From Pseudomonas sp. Irchel 3E13 (GTDB taxonomy: Bacteria; Pseudomonadota; Gammaproteobacteria; Pseudomonadales; Pseudomonadaceae), in contig NZ_FYDX01000002.1 of the NCBI RefSeq assembly GCF_900187455.1, positions 450,642-514,641 of the forward strand: a stretch of DNA of 64,000 bases, in the 5' to 3' direction. The notes beneath the pieces were generated by a model that was given only the letters and a program-made list of their open reading frames with translations, did no database searches and was not told the DNA's origin. Below, in pieces: positions 56,303 through 64,000 of the stretch; within the stretch, counting starts at the first letter, position 1, and each line of letters starts with the position of its first letter. A program made the translations under genes and the position numbers.

Positions 56303-57259
56303 ATGAACAAACCCGACAAACCCACCCTGCACCCGCGCAACCGCCACCAGGGCCGCTACGACTTCCCCGCCCTGATCAAGGCGCACCCTGACCTCGCCCG
56401 CTTCACCATCACCAACCCTTACGGCAAGCCGAGCATCGACTTCGCCGATCCCGAGGCGGTGCGGGTGTTCAACCGGGCGCTGCTCAAGGCGCAATATGGC
56501 ATCCAGTTCTGGGATATTCCTGCTGACTACCTGTGTCCGCCGATTCCGGGTCGTGCCGACTACCTGCACGCCCTGGCCGACCTGCTGGCCGAGGACAACG
56601 GCGGCGAGATTCCCCGTGGCACGCAGGTTCAGGCTCTGGATATCGGTGTCGGCGCCAACTGCATCTACCCGCTGCTGGGCAATGCGGATTACCGCTGGCG
56701 CTTCGTTGGCTCGGACATCGACCCGGTGGCGCTGGCCGCAGCCGGTGCCATCGTCCAGGCCAATGGCCTCGGCAAGTTCATCAGCCTGCGCCTGCAGGGC
56801 AATCGCAAGCACATCCTCACCGGCCTGCTGGCGGCGGATGAGCGCTTCGACCTGAGCCTGAGCAACCCGCCCTTCCACGCCTCCCGCGAAGAAGCCACCC
56901 GTGGCAGCCAACGCAAGTGGCGCGCCTTGGGCAAGGCTGATCCCAAGCGCAAGCTGCCGGTGTTGAACTTCGGCGGCCAGAACAATGAGCTGTGGTGCGA
57001 AGGCGGCGAGATCCGTTTCGTGACGCAACTGGTCAACGAGAGCAAGGCGCTCGGCCAACAGGTGCTGTGGTTCAGCAGCCTGGTGTCGAAAGCCTCGAAT
57101 CTGCCCGGTATCGAGGCGGCGCTGAAAAAGGCCGGCGTGCAGGAGCAGAGAGTGCTGGAAATGGGCCAGGGGCAGAAACAGAGCCGTCTGGTGGCCTGGA
57201 CCTTCCAGCACGCGCCAGCGCGCCAGCACTGGCGTCAGCAACGCTGGAACAGCAAGTAA
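56303..57259 (+). CDS. rlmF: 23S rRNA (adenine(1618)-N6)-methyltransferase
   Basis: This SAM-dependent enzyme methylates A1618 of 23S rRNA. The 318-aa protein has [20 protein letters not shown] at the N-terminus, the SAM-binding [16 protein letters not shown], and the catalytic SNPPFHAS, all as in the RlmF/YbiN family. It converges on hupN with a terminator between them. Confidence 0.93.
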   Translation: MNKPDKPTLHPRNRHQGRYDFPALIKAHPDLARFTITNPYGKPSIDFADPEAVRVFNRALLKAQYGIQFWDIPADYLCPPIPGRADYLHALADLLAEDNGGEIPRGTQVQALDIGVGANCIYPLLGNADYRWRFVGSDIDPVALAAAGAIVQANGLGKFISLRLQGNRKHILTGLLAADERFDLSLSNPPFHASREEATRGSQRKWRALGKADPKRKLPVLNFGGQNNELWCEGGEIRFVTQLVNESKALGQQVLWFSSLVSKASNLPGIEAALKKAGVQEQRVLEMGQGQKQSRLVAWTFQHAPARQHWRQQRWNSK

Positions 57260-57277
57260 CGGCCTTTCTGCAGGCGT

Positions 57278-57317
57278 AAAAAAACCGCGTCAGGTTCGCA
57301 CCCGGCGCGGTTTTTTT
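57278..57317. terminator. bidirectional terminator between rlmF and hupN
   Basis: AAAAAAACCGCG/CGCGGTTTTTTT encloses a 16-base loop, with A- and T-runs on the two sides. Confidence 0.9.
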
Positions 57318-57330
57318 GTGCTGTTTACAA

Positions 57331-57612
57331 TTACTTGTTTACAGCGTCGGTCAGCACTTTGGCTGGCACGAACTTGACGACTTTCTTGGCAGCGATTTCG
57401 ATGGCAGCGCCAGTCGAAGGGTTGCGGCCGGTACGGGCAGGACGCTCGGAGATTTTCAGCTTGCCAATGCCTGGCAGAGTGATTTCGCTACCGTTTTCCA
57501 GTTGATCAGCAACGATCTGGCCCAGTTGCTCCAGTGCGTTACGCGCGGTGGTTTTCGGCGCGTCGATTGCTTCAGCGATATCGGCGATCAGTTGGTCTTT
57601 GGTCAATGCCAT
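57331..57612 (-). CDS. hupN: HU-family DNA-binding protein HupN
   Basis: This nucleoid protein has 93 aa with the HU DNA-binding arm RTGRNPSTGAAIEI and the GIGKLKISERPA core. AAGGAACACCACC precedes the ATG. Its place beside ndpA and rlmF fits HupN, the third HU paralog of P. putida, rather than HupA or HupB; this is from memory of synteny. Confidence 0.88.
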   Translation of the reverse strand: MALTKDQLIADIAEAIDAPKTTARNALEQLGQIVADQLENGSEITLPGIGKLKISERPARTGRNPSTGAAIEIAAKKVVKFVPAKVLTDAVNK

Positions 57613-58021
57613 GGTGGTGTTCCTTCCCTAATCAAATTCAGTGGGTTTGCAGAGTGCTGCGTCAGCCATCGGGTCCGGCCCCGCGAATGGTCGGCGGGTC
57701 GGGTACTTCCATTTGCCAATCGCGTATGTAGATACACAAAAATGCGTTTGGTTCGACGGGACGCCAGCGAACTGCCAGCAATGCGCCGCACAGGGGGCGC
57801 AAGACCGGGCAAAACTACCACAGGAATAGATAAATATCCGCCTCGCACGGGCCAAATGTTCAGGTTTTTCGGGGGTTTACACAAAATATCGCAAAAAACA
57901 GAACAAAAACCGAACCCACCACCCCGTCACCCACTCGGCGACCCCGTCATCCGCCCCGGCTGAGTTACACTTGGCAACTTTGCCGAGCCCTGCGCCGGCC
58001 CTTCACCGAGCCGAGAATTCC
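57613..58021. other. divergent hupN/ndpA intergenic region
   Basis: These 409 bases hold no credible gene. They contain the promoters of hupN (left) and ndpA (right). The middle part (57720-57900) is relatively AT-rich. I see no REP and no clear operator. Confidence 0.6.
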
Positions 58022-59029
58022 ATGCCGATCCGTCATTGCATCGTCCACTTGATCGACAAGAAGCCCGATGGCAGCCCCGCTGTGTTGCACGCCCGCGATT
58101 CCGAACTGGCCGAATCGACCGCCATCGAAAACCTGCTGGCCGACCTCAACGACAGCTACAACGCCAAACAGGGCAAGGCCTGGGGATTGTTCCACGCCGA
58201 ATCCGGGGCCCATCCGTTCAGCGGCTGGCTGAAGGAATACCTCGACAGCGACAAGACCTTCACCGACTTCAGCCGCATCGCGGTGGAGCATCTGCAAAAG
58301 CTGATGGAAGAGTCCAACCTGTCGGTGGGCGGGCATGTGCTGTTCGCGCACTACCAGCAAGGCATGACCGACTATCTGGCAATCGCCCTGCTGCACCACA
58401 GCGAAGGCGTGGCGGTAAACGCCGAGTTGGATGTCACCCCGTCCCGCCACCTGGACCTGAGCCAATTGCACCTGGCGGCGCGCATCAACATCTCCGAGTG
58501 GCGCAACAACCAGAACTCGAAGCAGTACATCTCCTTCATCAAGGGCAAGAACGGCAAGAAGGTCTCGGACTACTTCCGCGACTTCATCGGCTGCCAAGAG
58601 GGCGTAGACGGCCCCGGTGAAACCCGCACCCTGCTCAAGGCCTTCAGCGACTTCGTCGAAAGCGAGGACCTGCCCGAGGAAGCCGCCCGGGAGAAAACCC
58701 AGACCCTGGTGGACTACGCCACCAGCCAGACCAAGGCCGGCGAGCCGGTGACCCTCACGGAACTCTCAGGGCTGATCGACGAAGAGCGCCCGCGCGCGTT
58801 CTACGACCATATCCGCAACAAGGACTACGGCCTGTCGCCGGAGATCCCCGCCGACAAACGCACCCTGAACCAGTTCCGCCGCTTCACCGGCCGCGCCGAA
58901 GGCCTGTCGATCAGTTTCGAAGCGCACTTGCTGGGCTCGAAGATCGAATATGACGAAGAAGCCGGCACCTTGATCATCAAGGGCCTGCCGACCCAACTGA
59001 CCGATCAGTTGAAACGGCGCAAGGACTGA
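58022..59029 (+). CDS. ndpA: nucleoid-associated protein NdpA (YejK family)
   Basis: This 335-aa protein begins [20 protein letters not shown]. It has the family features [40 protein letters not shown] and [20 protein letters not shown]. Members bind DNA in the nucleoid (37-kDa nucleoid-associated protein). The start is the family start; the open frame upstream is not coding. It neighbours hupN, another nucleoid gene. Confidence 0.93.
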   Translation: MPIRHCIVHLIDKKPDGSPAVLHARDSELAESTAIENLLADLNDSYNAKQGKAWGLFHAESGAHPFSGWLKEYLDSDKTFTDFSRIAVEHLQKLMEESNLSVGGHVLFAHYQQGMTDYLAIALLHHSEGVAVNAELDVTPSRHLDLSQLHLAARINISEWRNNQNSKQYISFIKGKNGKKVSDYFRDFIGCQEGVDGPGETRTLLKAFSDFVESEDLPEEAAREKTQTLVDYATSQTKAGEPVTLTELSGLIDEERPRAFYDHIRNKDYGLSPEIPADKRTLNQFRRFTGRAEGLSISFEAHLLGSKIEYDEEAGTLIIKGLPTQLTDQLKRRKD

Positions 59030-59052
59030 GCCCAAGGGCGGCTTCCGGCCAA

Positions 59053-59363
59053 CGCAGAGCTTGGTGACGATGCCGTCGCCAAGCTGAACACCCGCTACAA
59101 CGATGTCCGCCCAAGTTGCGGATCGGATCCTGCCTACACCTGTAGCGGCGTGGTTTTGCGGGCGCTCGATCCTGACTGGCAATACAGGCCCTGGAGCGTC
59201 AGCCCGGGGGCCATGAAGAGTGGCGGGTCTGGACAGCACTGCTGACAACCCGAAAGACCAGGTGGATTACAGCGTACTTTGCTCATTCCCGATCGACGCC
59301 GGCGCCAGCAACCGCACGCAGAATGGTTGCGCAGATTCAAGCGATACGCCCGACCTCATTTAG
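59053..59363 (+). pseudogene. decayed halovibrin-like paralog
   Basis: The reading DAVAKLNTRYNDVRPSCGSD, PAYTCSGVVLRALDPDWQYR, PWSVSPGAMKSGGSG stops at TGA (59243). It resumes in another frame as DNPKDQVDYSVLCSFPIDAG ASNRTQNGCADSS, ending at TAG 59361. It lines up with NRNYN..., YYCSGVTLR, PWDYSPYAVKTG and CVYPFDAGTG...GCG in the intact protein at 60444-61775. The N-terminal signal, an internal segment and the C-terminal two-thirds are missing. It is a remnant of a second copy. Confidence 0.75.
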
Positions 59364-59647
59364 CCCTGCGCTGCGAAGGAAGCCACAAGCGCTTCCTTCG
59401 CGCTCTTCCGCAATGCCTTGATCAGGCGCTCATGGCGCAGCGCCTGCGATTTATCCGGCCAGGCCTCGACATAAACAAGCGCCACCGCCGGGCTGGTGCT
59501 GAAGTAACGGGCACCGCGTCCCTGTTGGTGCGCCGCGAAACGGCGCTCGGGATTGTCGCTGATGCCGCAGTACAACGAGCCATTGGCAGCGCGCACCAGG
59601 TAGACGTACCAGGGCTTGTCAGGTGTCGTGGTGGCATGTTCGGTCAC
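59360..59647 (-). CDS. GIY-YIG nuclease superfamily protein
   Basis: This 95-aa single GIY-YIG domain has [20 protein letters not shown] followed by [18 protein letters not shown], and [19 protein letters not shown], as in the YhbQ/UPF0213 group. These small proteins are thought to act in DNA metabolism, but the role is not settled. Its 3' end overlaps the end of the halovibrin-like remnant by four bases. Confidence 0.88.
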   Translation of the reverse strand: MTEHATTTPDKPWYVYLVRAANGSLYCGISDNPERRFAAHQQGRGARYFSTSPAVALVYVEAWPDKSQALRHERLIKALRKSAKEALVASFAAQG

Positions 59648-59744
59648 AGGTTGTCGGATCTGCTGTGGAAAAGCCGCCAGCTTAATACCCGCAGCCGCAG
59701 TCTGAAATGGCCCGAGGAAATATCCGCCCCAGGCACGGCAACAC

Positions 59745-60212
59745 CTAACCGCGCTGGAATGCCTTCAAACCCTTGAGCGCTTGCTGGCGAACCTTGTTGT
59801 GCAGGAACGGCGTCCAGCCCAATAGCACGCCCGGTGCGCCCAAGGCCTGGCGGGACCAGCGCCAGAAATCGAAGGCATCGTCGTGCTGGCAGATCTTGCC
59901 GTCGCGGATCACGAAACTGGCGTGGATATCGTTGACTACAATGCGTCCGGTCTGGCTGAACAGGTACGTGGCAACCCAATGGGCCGAGCCGCCTCGCTCA
60001 TCGGCGCACACATTGTCGAAGCTCAGGGAAAAGTCCTTGGCCCGGCTGGTGAGCATCCGCCACATGTCACCGGCATCCCGGCCACGCAACGTGCCGAAGG
60101 CCGGGTCGCTGAAGACAATATCGTCGCTGTAGCAGGCAACCATGGCCTCGGCATCCAGGCGCTGGAAAGCCTGGTAGAAACGGGTAATCAGCTCACTGTT
60201 GGCATCGCTCAT
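59745..60212 (-). CDS. NTF2-like (SnoaL-type) protein
   Basis: This 155-aa protein of the cone-shaped NTF2 fold has [40 protein letters not shown] and [20 protein letters not shown]. Members are polyketide cyclase/isomerase-like or of unknown function. The start MSDANSEL has GGAG nine bases upstream; the long open frame beyond it is antisense to the neighbouring promoter and not coding. Confidence 0.82.
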   Translation of the reverse strand: MSDANSELITRFYQAFQRLDAEAMVACYSDDIVFSDPAFGTLRGRDAGDMWRMLTSRAKDFSLSFDNVCADERGGSAHWVATYLFSQTGRIVVNDIHASFVIRDGKICQHDDAFDFWRWSRQALGAPGVLLGWTPFLHNKVRQQALKGLKAFQRG

Positions 60213-60443
60213 GACGGGCATCTCCCCCAAAAGATCAGCGTTGCACGATAGACCGGTTGCTGGCTTCAGGCCAGCAGCATTGACCGGATGAATGCCTGCC
60301 CCTGGCGACACTCGCCACAACCACTCGTCAGAACTGATATTTCTGTCAGTAGTCGCCGAAACGTCCCCCTTTCTATCCTCACCCGGCCTTTCCGCGAAAA
60401 CACGGGATCGCCTGTCGAAGGCCTGCGAAAGAGGGACTCGCCC

Positions 60444-61775
60444 ATGCGCGCCAGCAGCATTCTGTTCGTACTCTCGACCTTGGGCGTCAGCCTGTGGGTA
60501 CAGGCGCAGGAGACTGATCCGCAACGGTCACCCCAGGCCACCGTCGAGCGGATCAACCGTAACTACAACACCCTGGAAAATGCCTGCAAGGAAGTCGGCA
60601 GCGGCGCGCCTCGCGGCCACTACTATTGCAGCGGCGTGACCTTGCGGATGGTCAACGACGGACCCTTCAACCCCTGGGACTACAGCCCGTACGCGGTCAA
60701 GACCGGAGCCACCTCATGGACCTGGCTGCGTCGCGACCTGAGCATCAACACCCTCGTCCATCCTGCCGGGATGATCATGCGCAACCCCGTGGACGCCCAG
60801 CAGCTAGGCGCAGCGGTCAAGCAGGAAGGCTTCGTCTGCGTCTACCCGTTCGATGCCGGCACCGGACCGGATCGCAAATGGCATGGCTGCGGTCAATACG
60901 GCAAGGCGCAACCCGTTACTGCCGGACTGGGCGGTGCCGCCAACCTGAATGCCACGACCGCCTATGGAACCTGCCCCGAACAGGGTGTGAATAACCTTAC
61001 CGAGTGGCAGAAAGCCTACGGCAATACGACGGTCCAGCGCGTCCAGTGCTCGTTCAACGCCGACGACCCGGCGCAATGGGACGAAATGATCCAGATCCAT
61101 GAGTCCCGGGCGAAAGCCAACAACACCGCGCCCCTGGCCGTGCGCACCCTCACCAACGAATTCATGATGCGCAACGCTTCCGCATCCTCGGACGGTTCCG
61201 ACACTACGAAATACATCGACGCCTTCGTCTACAACCCGAACAGCAACTTCAACTATTCCACCTACGGCGACACCAAACCGCAAAAGCCCGAGGACGGCCT
61301 TACCAGCGCCCGCAACTTCCAGAAAAAACTGGCCGCCGCAGGTTTCACGGTGCCCATTCTGCGGGTCGACTTCACCAAGCCCGCCAGCGAGCGCTTCGGC
61401 TATATCGAGAGTGATCAGGCCATTGCCCTGCAGACGGTGCCTGCCGATGCGCCCGGCAAATACATTGAGTCAAGCCAGTGGAGCAGTTACATCGACGCCA
61501 CCACCAAAAGGGAGGAGTGGTCGCTGAAGGTCATTCCGACCTCCTATGGGCGCACCGTCGGCGAAAAGGAAACAGAAGCCCTGTACCAGGAATTGCTCGC
61601 CCGCCACGGCAATGACCCTCAGTGGCGCGACAACGAGCAGCAGGTCGGCAGCATGCGCCGGCAACTGGTGTGTCTGCTGGTCAACTACCGCCAGAAGCCG
61701 GAGTGGTACATCGAGCCCTCCCGGCCCTATGTGAGCCACGCGGTTGCCACCAAGGCCGGCTGCAATCCGCGATAG
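60444..61775 (+). CDS. halovibrin (HvnA)-like secreted protein
   Basis: This 443-aa exported protein has a signal peptide MRASSILFVLSTLGVSLWVQ (cleavage expected after A21). It then shows the family pattern as I recall it: INRNYNTLENACKEV, HYYCSGVTLRMV, WDYSPYAVKTGATSWTWLRR, VCVYPFDAGTG, and IESDQAIALQTVP near the C-terminus. Several Cys could form disulfides. Halovibrin was described as a secreted ADP-ribosyltransferase of Vibrio fischeri; activity of this group in Pseudomonas is not established here. GAGGG precedes the ATG. A decayed copy lies 1.1 kb upstream. Confidence 0.65.
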   Translation: MRASSILFVLSTLGVSLWVQAQETDPQRSPQATVERINRNYNTLENACKEVGSGAPRGHYYCSGVTLRMVNDGPFNPWDYSPYAVKTGATSWTWLRRDLSINTLVHPAGMIMRNPVDAQQLGAAVKQEGFVCVYPFDAGTGPDRKWHGCGQYGKAQPVTAGLGGAANLNATTAYGTCPEQGVNNLTEWQKAYGNTTVQRVQCSFNADDPAQWDEMIQIHESRAKANNTAPLAVRTLTNEFMMRNASASSDGSDTTKYIDAFVYNPNSNFNYSTYGDTKPQKPEDGLTSARNFQKKLAAAGFTVPILRVDFTKPASERFGYIESDQAIALQTVPADAPGKYIESSQWSSYIDATTKREEWSLKVIPTSYGRTVGEKETEALYQELLARHGNDPQWRDNEQQVGSMRRQLVCLLVNYRQKPEWYIEPSRPYVSHAVATKAGCNPR

Positions 61776-61777
61776 AC

Positions 61778-63079
61778 TCAAATCCGCTCGCTGATCGCCT
61801 GCACGTGTAACGCGCGGCCCGCCTTGAGGCCGAAGACGATCGCGCCACCGCCCAGCACCGCGAAGATCCAGCCCACCGCGGCCCAGCCTCCGGTCAGGTC
61901 ATGCACCAGCCCGACCGCGAACGGCCCCGCCGACGCCAGGGTGTAACCCACGCCCTGGCTCATGCTCGACAGGTTGGCGGCGACATGGGCATCTCGCGAA
62001 CGCAGCACGATCAGCGTCAGCGCCAGGGCGAAGGTGCCGCCCTGGCCAATTCCCAATACCACCGCCCAGCCCCATAACCCGCCAAGCGGCGCATACAGGC
62101 AGCCGAACAGGCCGGCCAGGGTCAGCGCCATCACCACGACGATCGCCAGACGCTGGTCCTTGCCGCGGGTTGCCAGCATCGGCGCGGTCAGGGCGCTGAC
62201 CAGTTGCACGATGACCGAACCGGACAGCACCAGCCCGGCCTCAGTCGGGCTGAGACCGCGGCCGATGAGGATCGACGGCAGCCAGCCGAAGACGATATAC
62301 GCCAGCGACGATTGCAAACCCATGTACAGCGTCACCTGCCAGGCCAGCGGATCTCGCCACAGGCCGCGCACTCGATAGGCCACATGGTGCGTACCATGCC
62401 CCTGGCGCGCCTGCGGCAGCCAGAACAGTGCGGCTACCACCGCCGGCACCAGCCAGAAGCCAAGGCCGAGGGTCCAGTTGTCGCCAAAGTAGTGACTCAA
62501 TGGCACGGTGGCACCGGCGGCCAGCGCCGCGCCCAGGCACAGGGCCATGGTGTAGATGCCCATCAGTGTCCCGGCATGGGCCGGGAAGTCACGCTTGACG
62601 ATGCCCGGCAGCAGCACGCCGATCACACCAATACTCGCCCCGGCGATCAGGCTGCCACCGAACAGCCCGACGCTGCCGAAGCTACTGCGCAAGGCAATGC
62701 CGCCCGCCAGGCACAACAGGATGAACAGGACCACCCGCTCGCTGCCAAAACGCCGCGCCAGAACCGGCGCCAGCGGCGCGAACAGGCCCAGGCAGAGTAC
62801 TGGCAGGGTCGTCAGCAAGCCGGCCTGGGAACCGCTGAGGCCGAGGCTCGCGGAAACATCCCCGAGCAACGGCGACATGCTCGACAGCGCCGGGCGCAGG
62901 TTCAACGCCACCAGCACCAGGCCCAGCAGCAACAGCCACGGCTTTGGCAAGCCTACGGGCGGCTGGAGATCGCCGTCGTCGGCTTCGGCATCAATCAAAA
63001 GTTCGTCAAGCACCGGCCCGTGGGGCGCGGGCTTGTGGGAAAGGTCTTGGCCCATGGCAGTCTCGAAGTCAGGGTTCAT
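61778..63079 (-). CDS. CynX/NimT-type MFS transporter
   Basis: This major facilitator protein has 433 aa and 12 membrane segments after an unusual 47-residue soluble N-terminus. LVALNLRPALSSMSPLLGDV and GLSGSQAGLLTTLPVLCLGL are hallmarks of the CynX/NimT group (cyanate and 2-nitroimidazole transporters). The substrate is not readable. Its start overlaps the end of the GntR regulator by 11 bases, so the regulator probably controls it. It converges on the halovibrin-like gene with only 2 bases between stops. Confidence 0.88.
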   Translation of the reverse strand: MNPDFETAMGQDLSHKPAPHGPVLDELLIDAEADDGDLQPPVGLPKPWLLLLGLVLVALNLRPALSSMSPLLGDVSASLGLSGSQAGLLTTLPVLCLGLFAPLAPVLARRFGSERVVLFILLCLAGGIALRSSFGSVGLFGGSLIAGASIGVIGVLLPGIVKRDFPAHAGTLMGIYTMALCLGAALAAGATVPLSHYFGDNWTLGLGFWLVPAVVAALFWLPQARQGHGTHHVAYRVRGLWRDPLAWQVTLYMGLQSSLAYIVFGWLPSILIGRGLSPTEAGLVLSGSVIVQLVSALTAPMLATRGKDQRLAIVVVMALTLAGLFGCLYAPLGGLWGWAVVLGIGQGGTFALALTLIVLRSRDAHVAANLSSMSQGVGYTLASAGPFAVGLVHDLTGGWAAVGWIFAVLGGGAIVFGLKAGRALHVQAISERI

Positions 63080-63719
63080 TGATCAGTGTCCGGCTCAGGG
63101 CCTTGGCCCGCTCCGGATCTTGTCGTTCGACGGCGTCGAGGATCGCTTCATGCAGATCGAACACCGCCTGGTTGCGCGGCAACCTGCTCATGCTGTGTTC
63201 CAGCTTCATCGCCACCACGCTGGAGAAGTAGCGATACAACTCGCTTAACGCCGGGTTGTGCGCGGCATCCACCAGACGCTGGTGGAAGGCCAGATCGCAG
63301 CAGATGTAATCGCCCAGATCACCGTGAAAGTGATTGCCGCTGGCGCGCAGGGCTTCATGCAGGCCGAGCAGGTCTTGCTCGGTACGCCGCAGTGCCGCGA
63401 GGCCGATCGCTTCGGCTTCCAGCAGGTGCCGCGCCTCGCGCGCGTGCTCCAGGCTGCAACTTGACAGCGCCTGGACCGCCGGAAGCGGGTCCGAGGCGGT
63501 CTTCAGGTAGCTGCCGTCGCCCTGACGCACCTCCACCAATCCACTGAAGGCCAACACGCGCACCGCCTCGCGCACAGTGTTGCGGCTGATGCCGAGGTCG
63601 GCTGCCAGTTCAGGCTCGGTCGGCAGGCGCTGGCCAACCGTCCAGGCGCCGCTGGTGATGCGCTGGCGGAGTTGTTCGACGGCTTGTTCGACGAGGGAAC
63701 GCTTGATGAGCTGGGTCAT
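63069..63719 (-). CDS. FadR-type GntR transcriptional regulator
   Basis: This 216-aa protein has an N-terminal winged helix (LRQRITSGAWTVGQRLPTEP, ELAADLGISRNTVREAVRVL) and a C-terminal FCD ligand-binding domain (about 85-210, with DLAFHQRLVDAAHNPALSEL and DLHEAILDAVERQDPERA; the metal-binding His residues are in place). The start MTQLIKRSL is preferred over a TTG six codons upstream. A palindrome (63738-63748) before it is the likely operator. Confidence 0.88.
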   Translation of the reverse strand: MTQLIKRSLVEQAVEQLRQRITSGAWTVGQRLPTEPELAADLGISRNTVREAVRVLAFSGLVEVRQGDGSYLKTASDPLPAVQALSSCSLEHAREARHLLEAEAIGLAALRRTEQDLLGLHEALRASGNHFHGDLGDYICCDLAFHQRLVDAAHNPALSELYRYFSSVVAMKLEHSMSRLPRNQAVFDLHEAILDAVERQDPERAKALSRTLINEP

Positions 63720-63737
63720 AAAAGGGCTTACATCCAA

Positions 63738-63748
63738 TCATCGGATGA
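63738..63748. promoter_or_regulatory. candidate operator of the GntR regulator
   Basis: TCATC-G-GATGA is a perfect 5-1-5 palindrome 18 bases before the regulator's ATG. Size and place fit autoregulation by a FadR-type protein. Confidence 0.5.
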
Positions 63749-63803
63749 ATTTAAGGAAGGCAAGAGTAACGGGTTGTTTCAGTGGAAAGCAAATGGAGAT
63801 GAG

Positions 63804-63830
63804 CCATCGCGAGCAAGCTCGCTCCTACAG
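63804..63830. repeat. single REP element
   Basis: CCATCGCGAGCAAGCTCGCTCCTACAG, the main REP type of this window. It lies between the gntR promoter and the right-hand IS end. Confidence 0.8.
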
Positions 63831-63848
63831 AGACGTGAGCCGCGCCCC

Positions 63849-64000
63849 AAAAGTTGGACAGTAATTGTGTAATGGCTACGCGGCCTGTGCTCTGTAGGCT
63901 ACAGGGCTCAGGCCGCCGAGCTTCATCTTGATGCGTTCGTGGTTGTAGTAGCGGATGTACTCGTCAATTCCGACACGTAGTTGGTCGATCGTCTCGAAGC
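63849..64000 (-). mobile_element. end of an IS3-family element, cut by the window edge
   Basis: The end sequence CCCAAAAGTTGGACA marks a terminal repeat of an IS150-like element. It is followed inward by the 3' end of a transposase gene. The rest lies beyond the window. Confidence 0.75.
63876..64000 (-). CDS. IS3-family transposase OrfB, C-terminal part
   Basis: The visible 40 codons read FETIDQLRVGIDEYIRYYNH, ERIKMKLGGLSPVAYRAQAA, stop. YIRYYNHERIKxKLGGLSPxxYR is the typical end of IS150/IS3-group integrase-type transposases. The gene is partial only because the window ends. It differs from the IS at 23942-25182, whose protein ends NHDRLHSTLGYLPPNQYE. Confidence 0.88.
   Translation of the reverse strand, partial: FETIDQLRVGIDEYIRYYNHERIKMKLGGLSPVAYRAQAA

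Overview
The window is chromosomal DNA of a Pseudomonas, most likely from the P. fluorescens/P. putida side of the genus. The support is high GC with strong third-position bias, many 'GCGAGCAAGCTCGCTCCTAC' REP sequences, and a backbone gene order that I recall as that of pseudomonads (ndpA-hupN-rlmF-valS-holC-pepA-lptFG-csp-gcvT-sdaA-gcvP-gcvH-gcsR-arc-hxu-gap-edd-glk-gltR/gtrS-gts-oprB-hexR-zwf-pgl-eda). The synteny statement is from memory, not from a search.

Region 1 (1-1.9 kb) holds an unrecognised, tightly coupled gene set: a 443-aa coiled-coil protein with a Cys cluster, a 37-aa ORF and a small membrane protein. Region 2 (1.9-19.3 kb) is a nearly complete glucose-uptake and Entner-Doudoroff regulon: eda-pgl-zwf with divergent hexR, porin oprB, the glucose ABC transporter gtsABCD, two-component system gtrS/gltR, glk, edd and divergent gapA. 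HexR-like operators lie in the zwf/hexR and edd/gapA intergenic regions. A perfect HexR-like palindrome also lies, unexpectedly, between the 3' ends of hexR and oprB. A MarR regulator plus alpha/beta hydrolase pair sits inside this block.

Region 3 (19.4-28.5 kb) is a heme-uptake cell-surface signalling locus: Fur-controlled ECF sigma factor, FecR-type anti-sigma, TonB-dependent heme receptor and PigA-type heme oxygenase. A 3.3-kb island of decayed DNA, bracketed by two near-identical REP pairs, separates receptor from oxygenase. It holds a broken IS3-family element, a decayed polymorphic-toxin C-terminus with an intact small gene in the immunity position, and remnants of a FliP/SctR-like export protein and a sigma-28-like factor. 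Region 4 (28.6-39.4 kb) has a chemoreceptor, a family III CoA-transferase, a second ArcD-like antiporter and the arginine deiminase operon arcDABC.

Region 5 (39.5-47.1 kb) is the GcsR-controlled glycine cleavage/serine dehydratase operon gcvH-gcvP-sdaA-gcvT. It has three visible 18-bp operator copies and a sigma-54 promoter, and it lacks the glyA copy found in the P. aeruginosa equivalent. Region 6 (47.4-59.0 kb) is housekeeping: cold-shock protein, RDD protein, lptFG, pepA, holC, valS, rlmF, hupN, ndpA.

Region 7 (59.0-64.0 kb) is accessory: a decayed and an intact halovibrin-like secreted protein, a GIY-YIG protein, an NTF2-like protein, a CynX/NimT-type MFS transporter with a GntR regulator, and the end of another IS3-family element at the right edge. 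I saw no tRNA, rRNA or CRISPR array.
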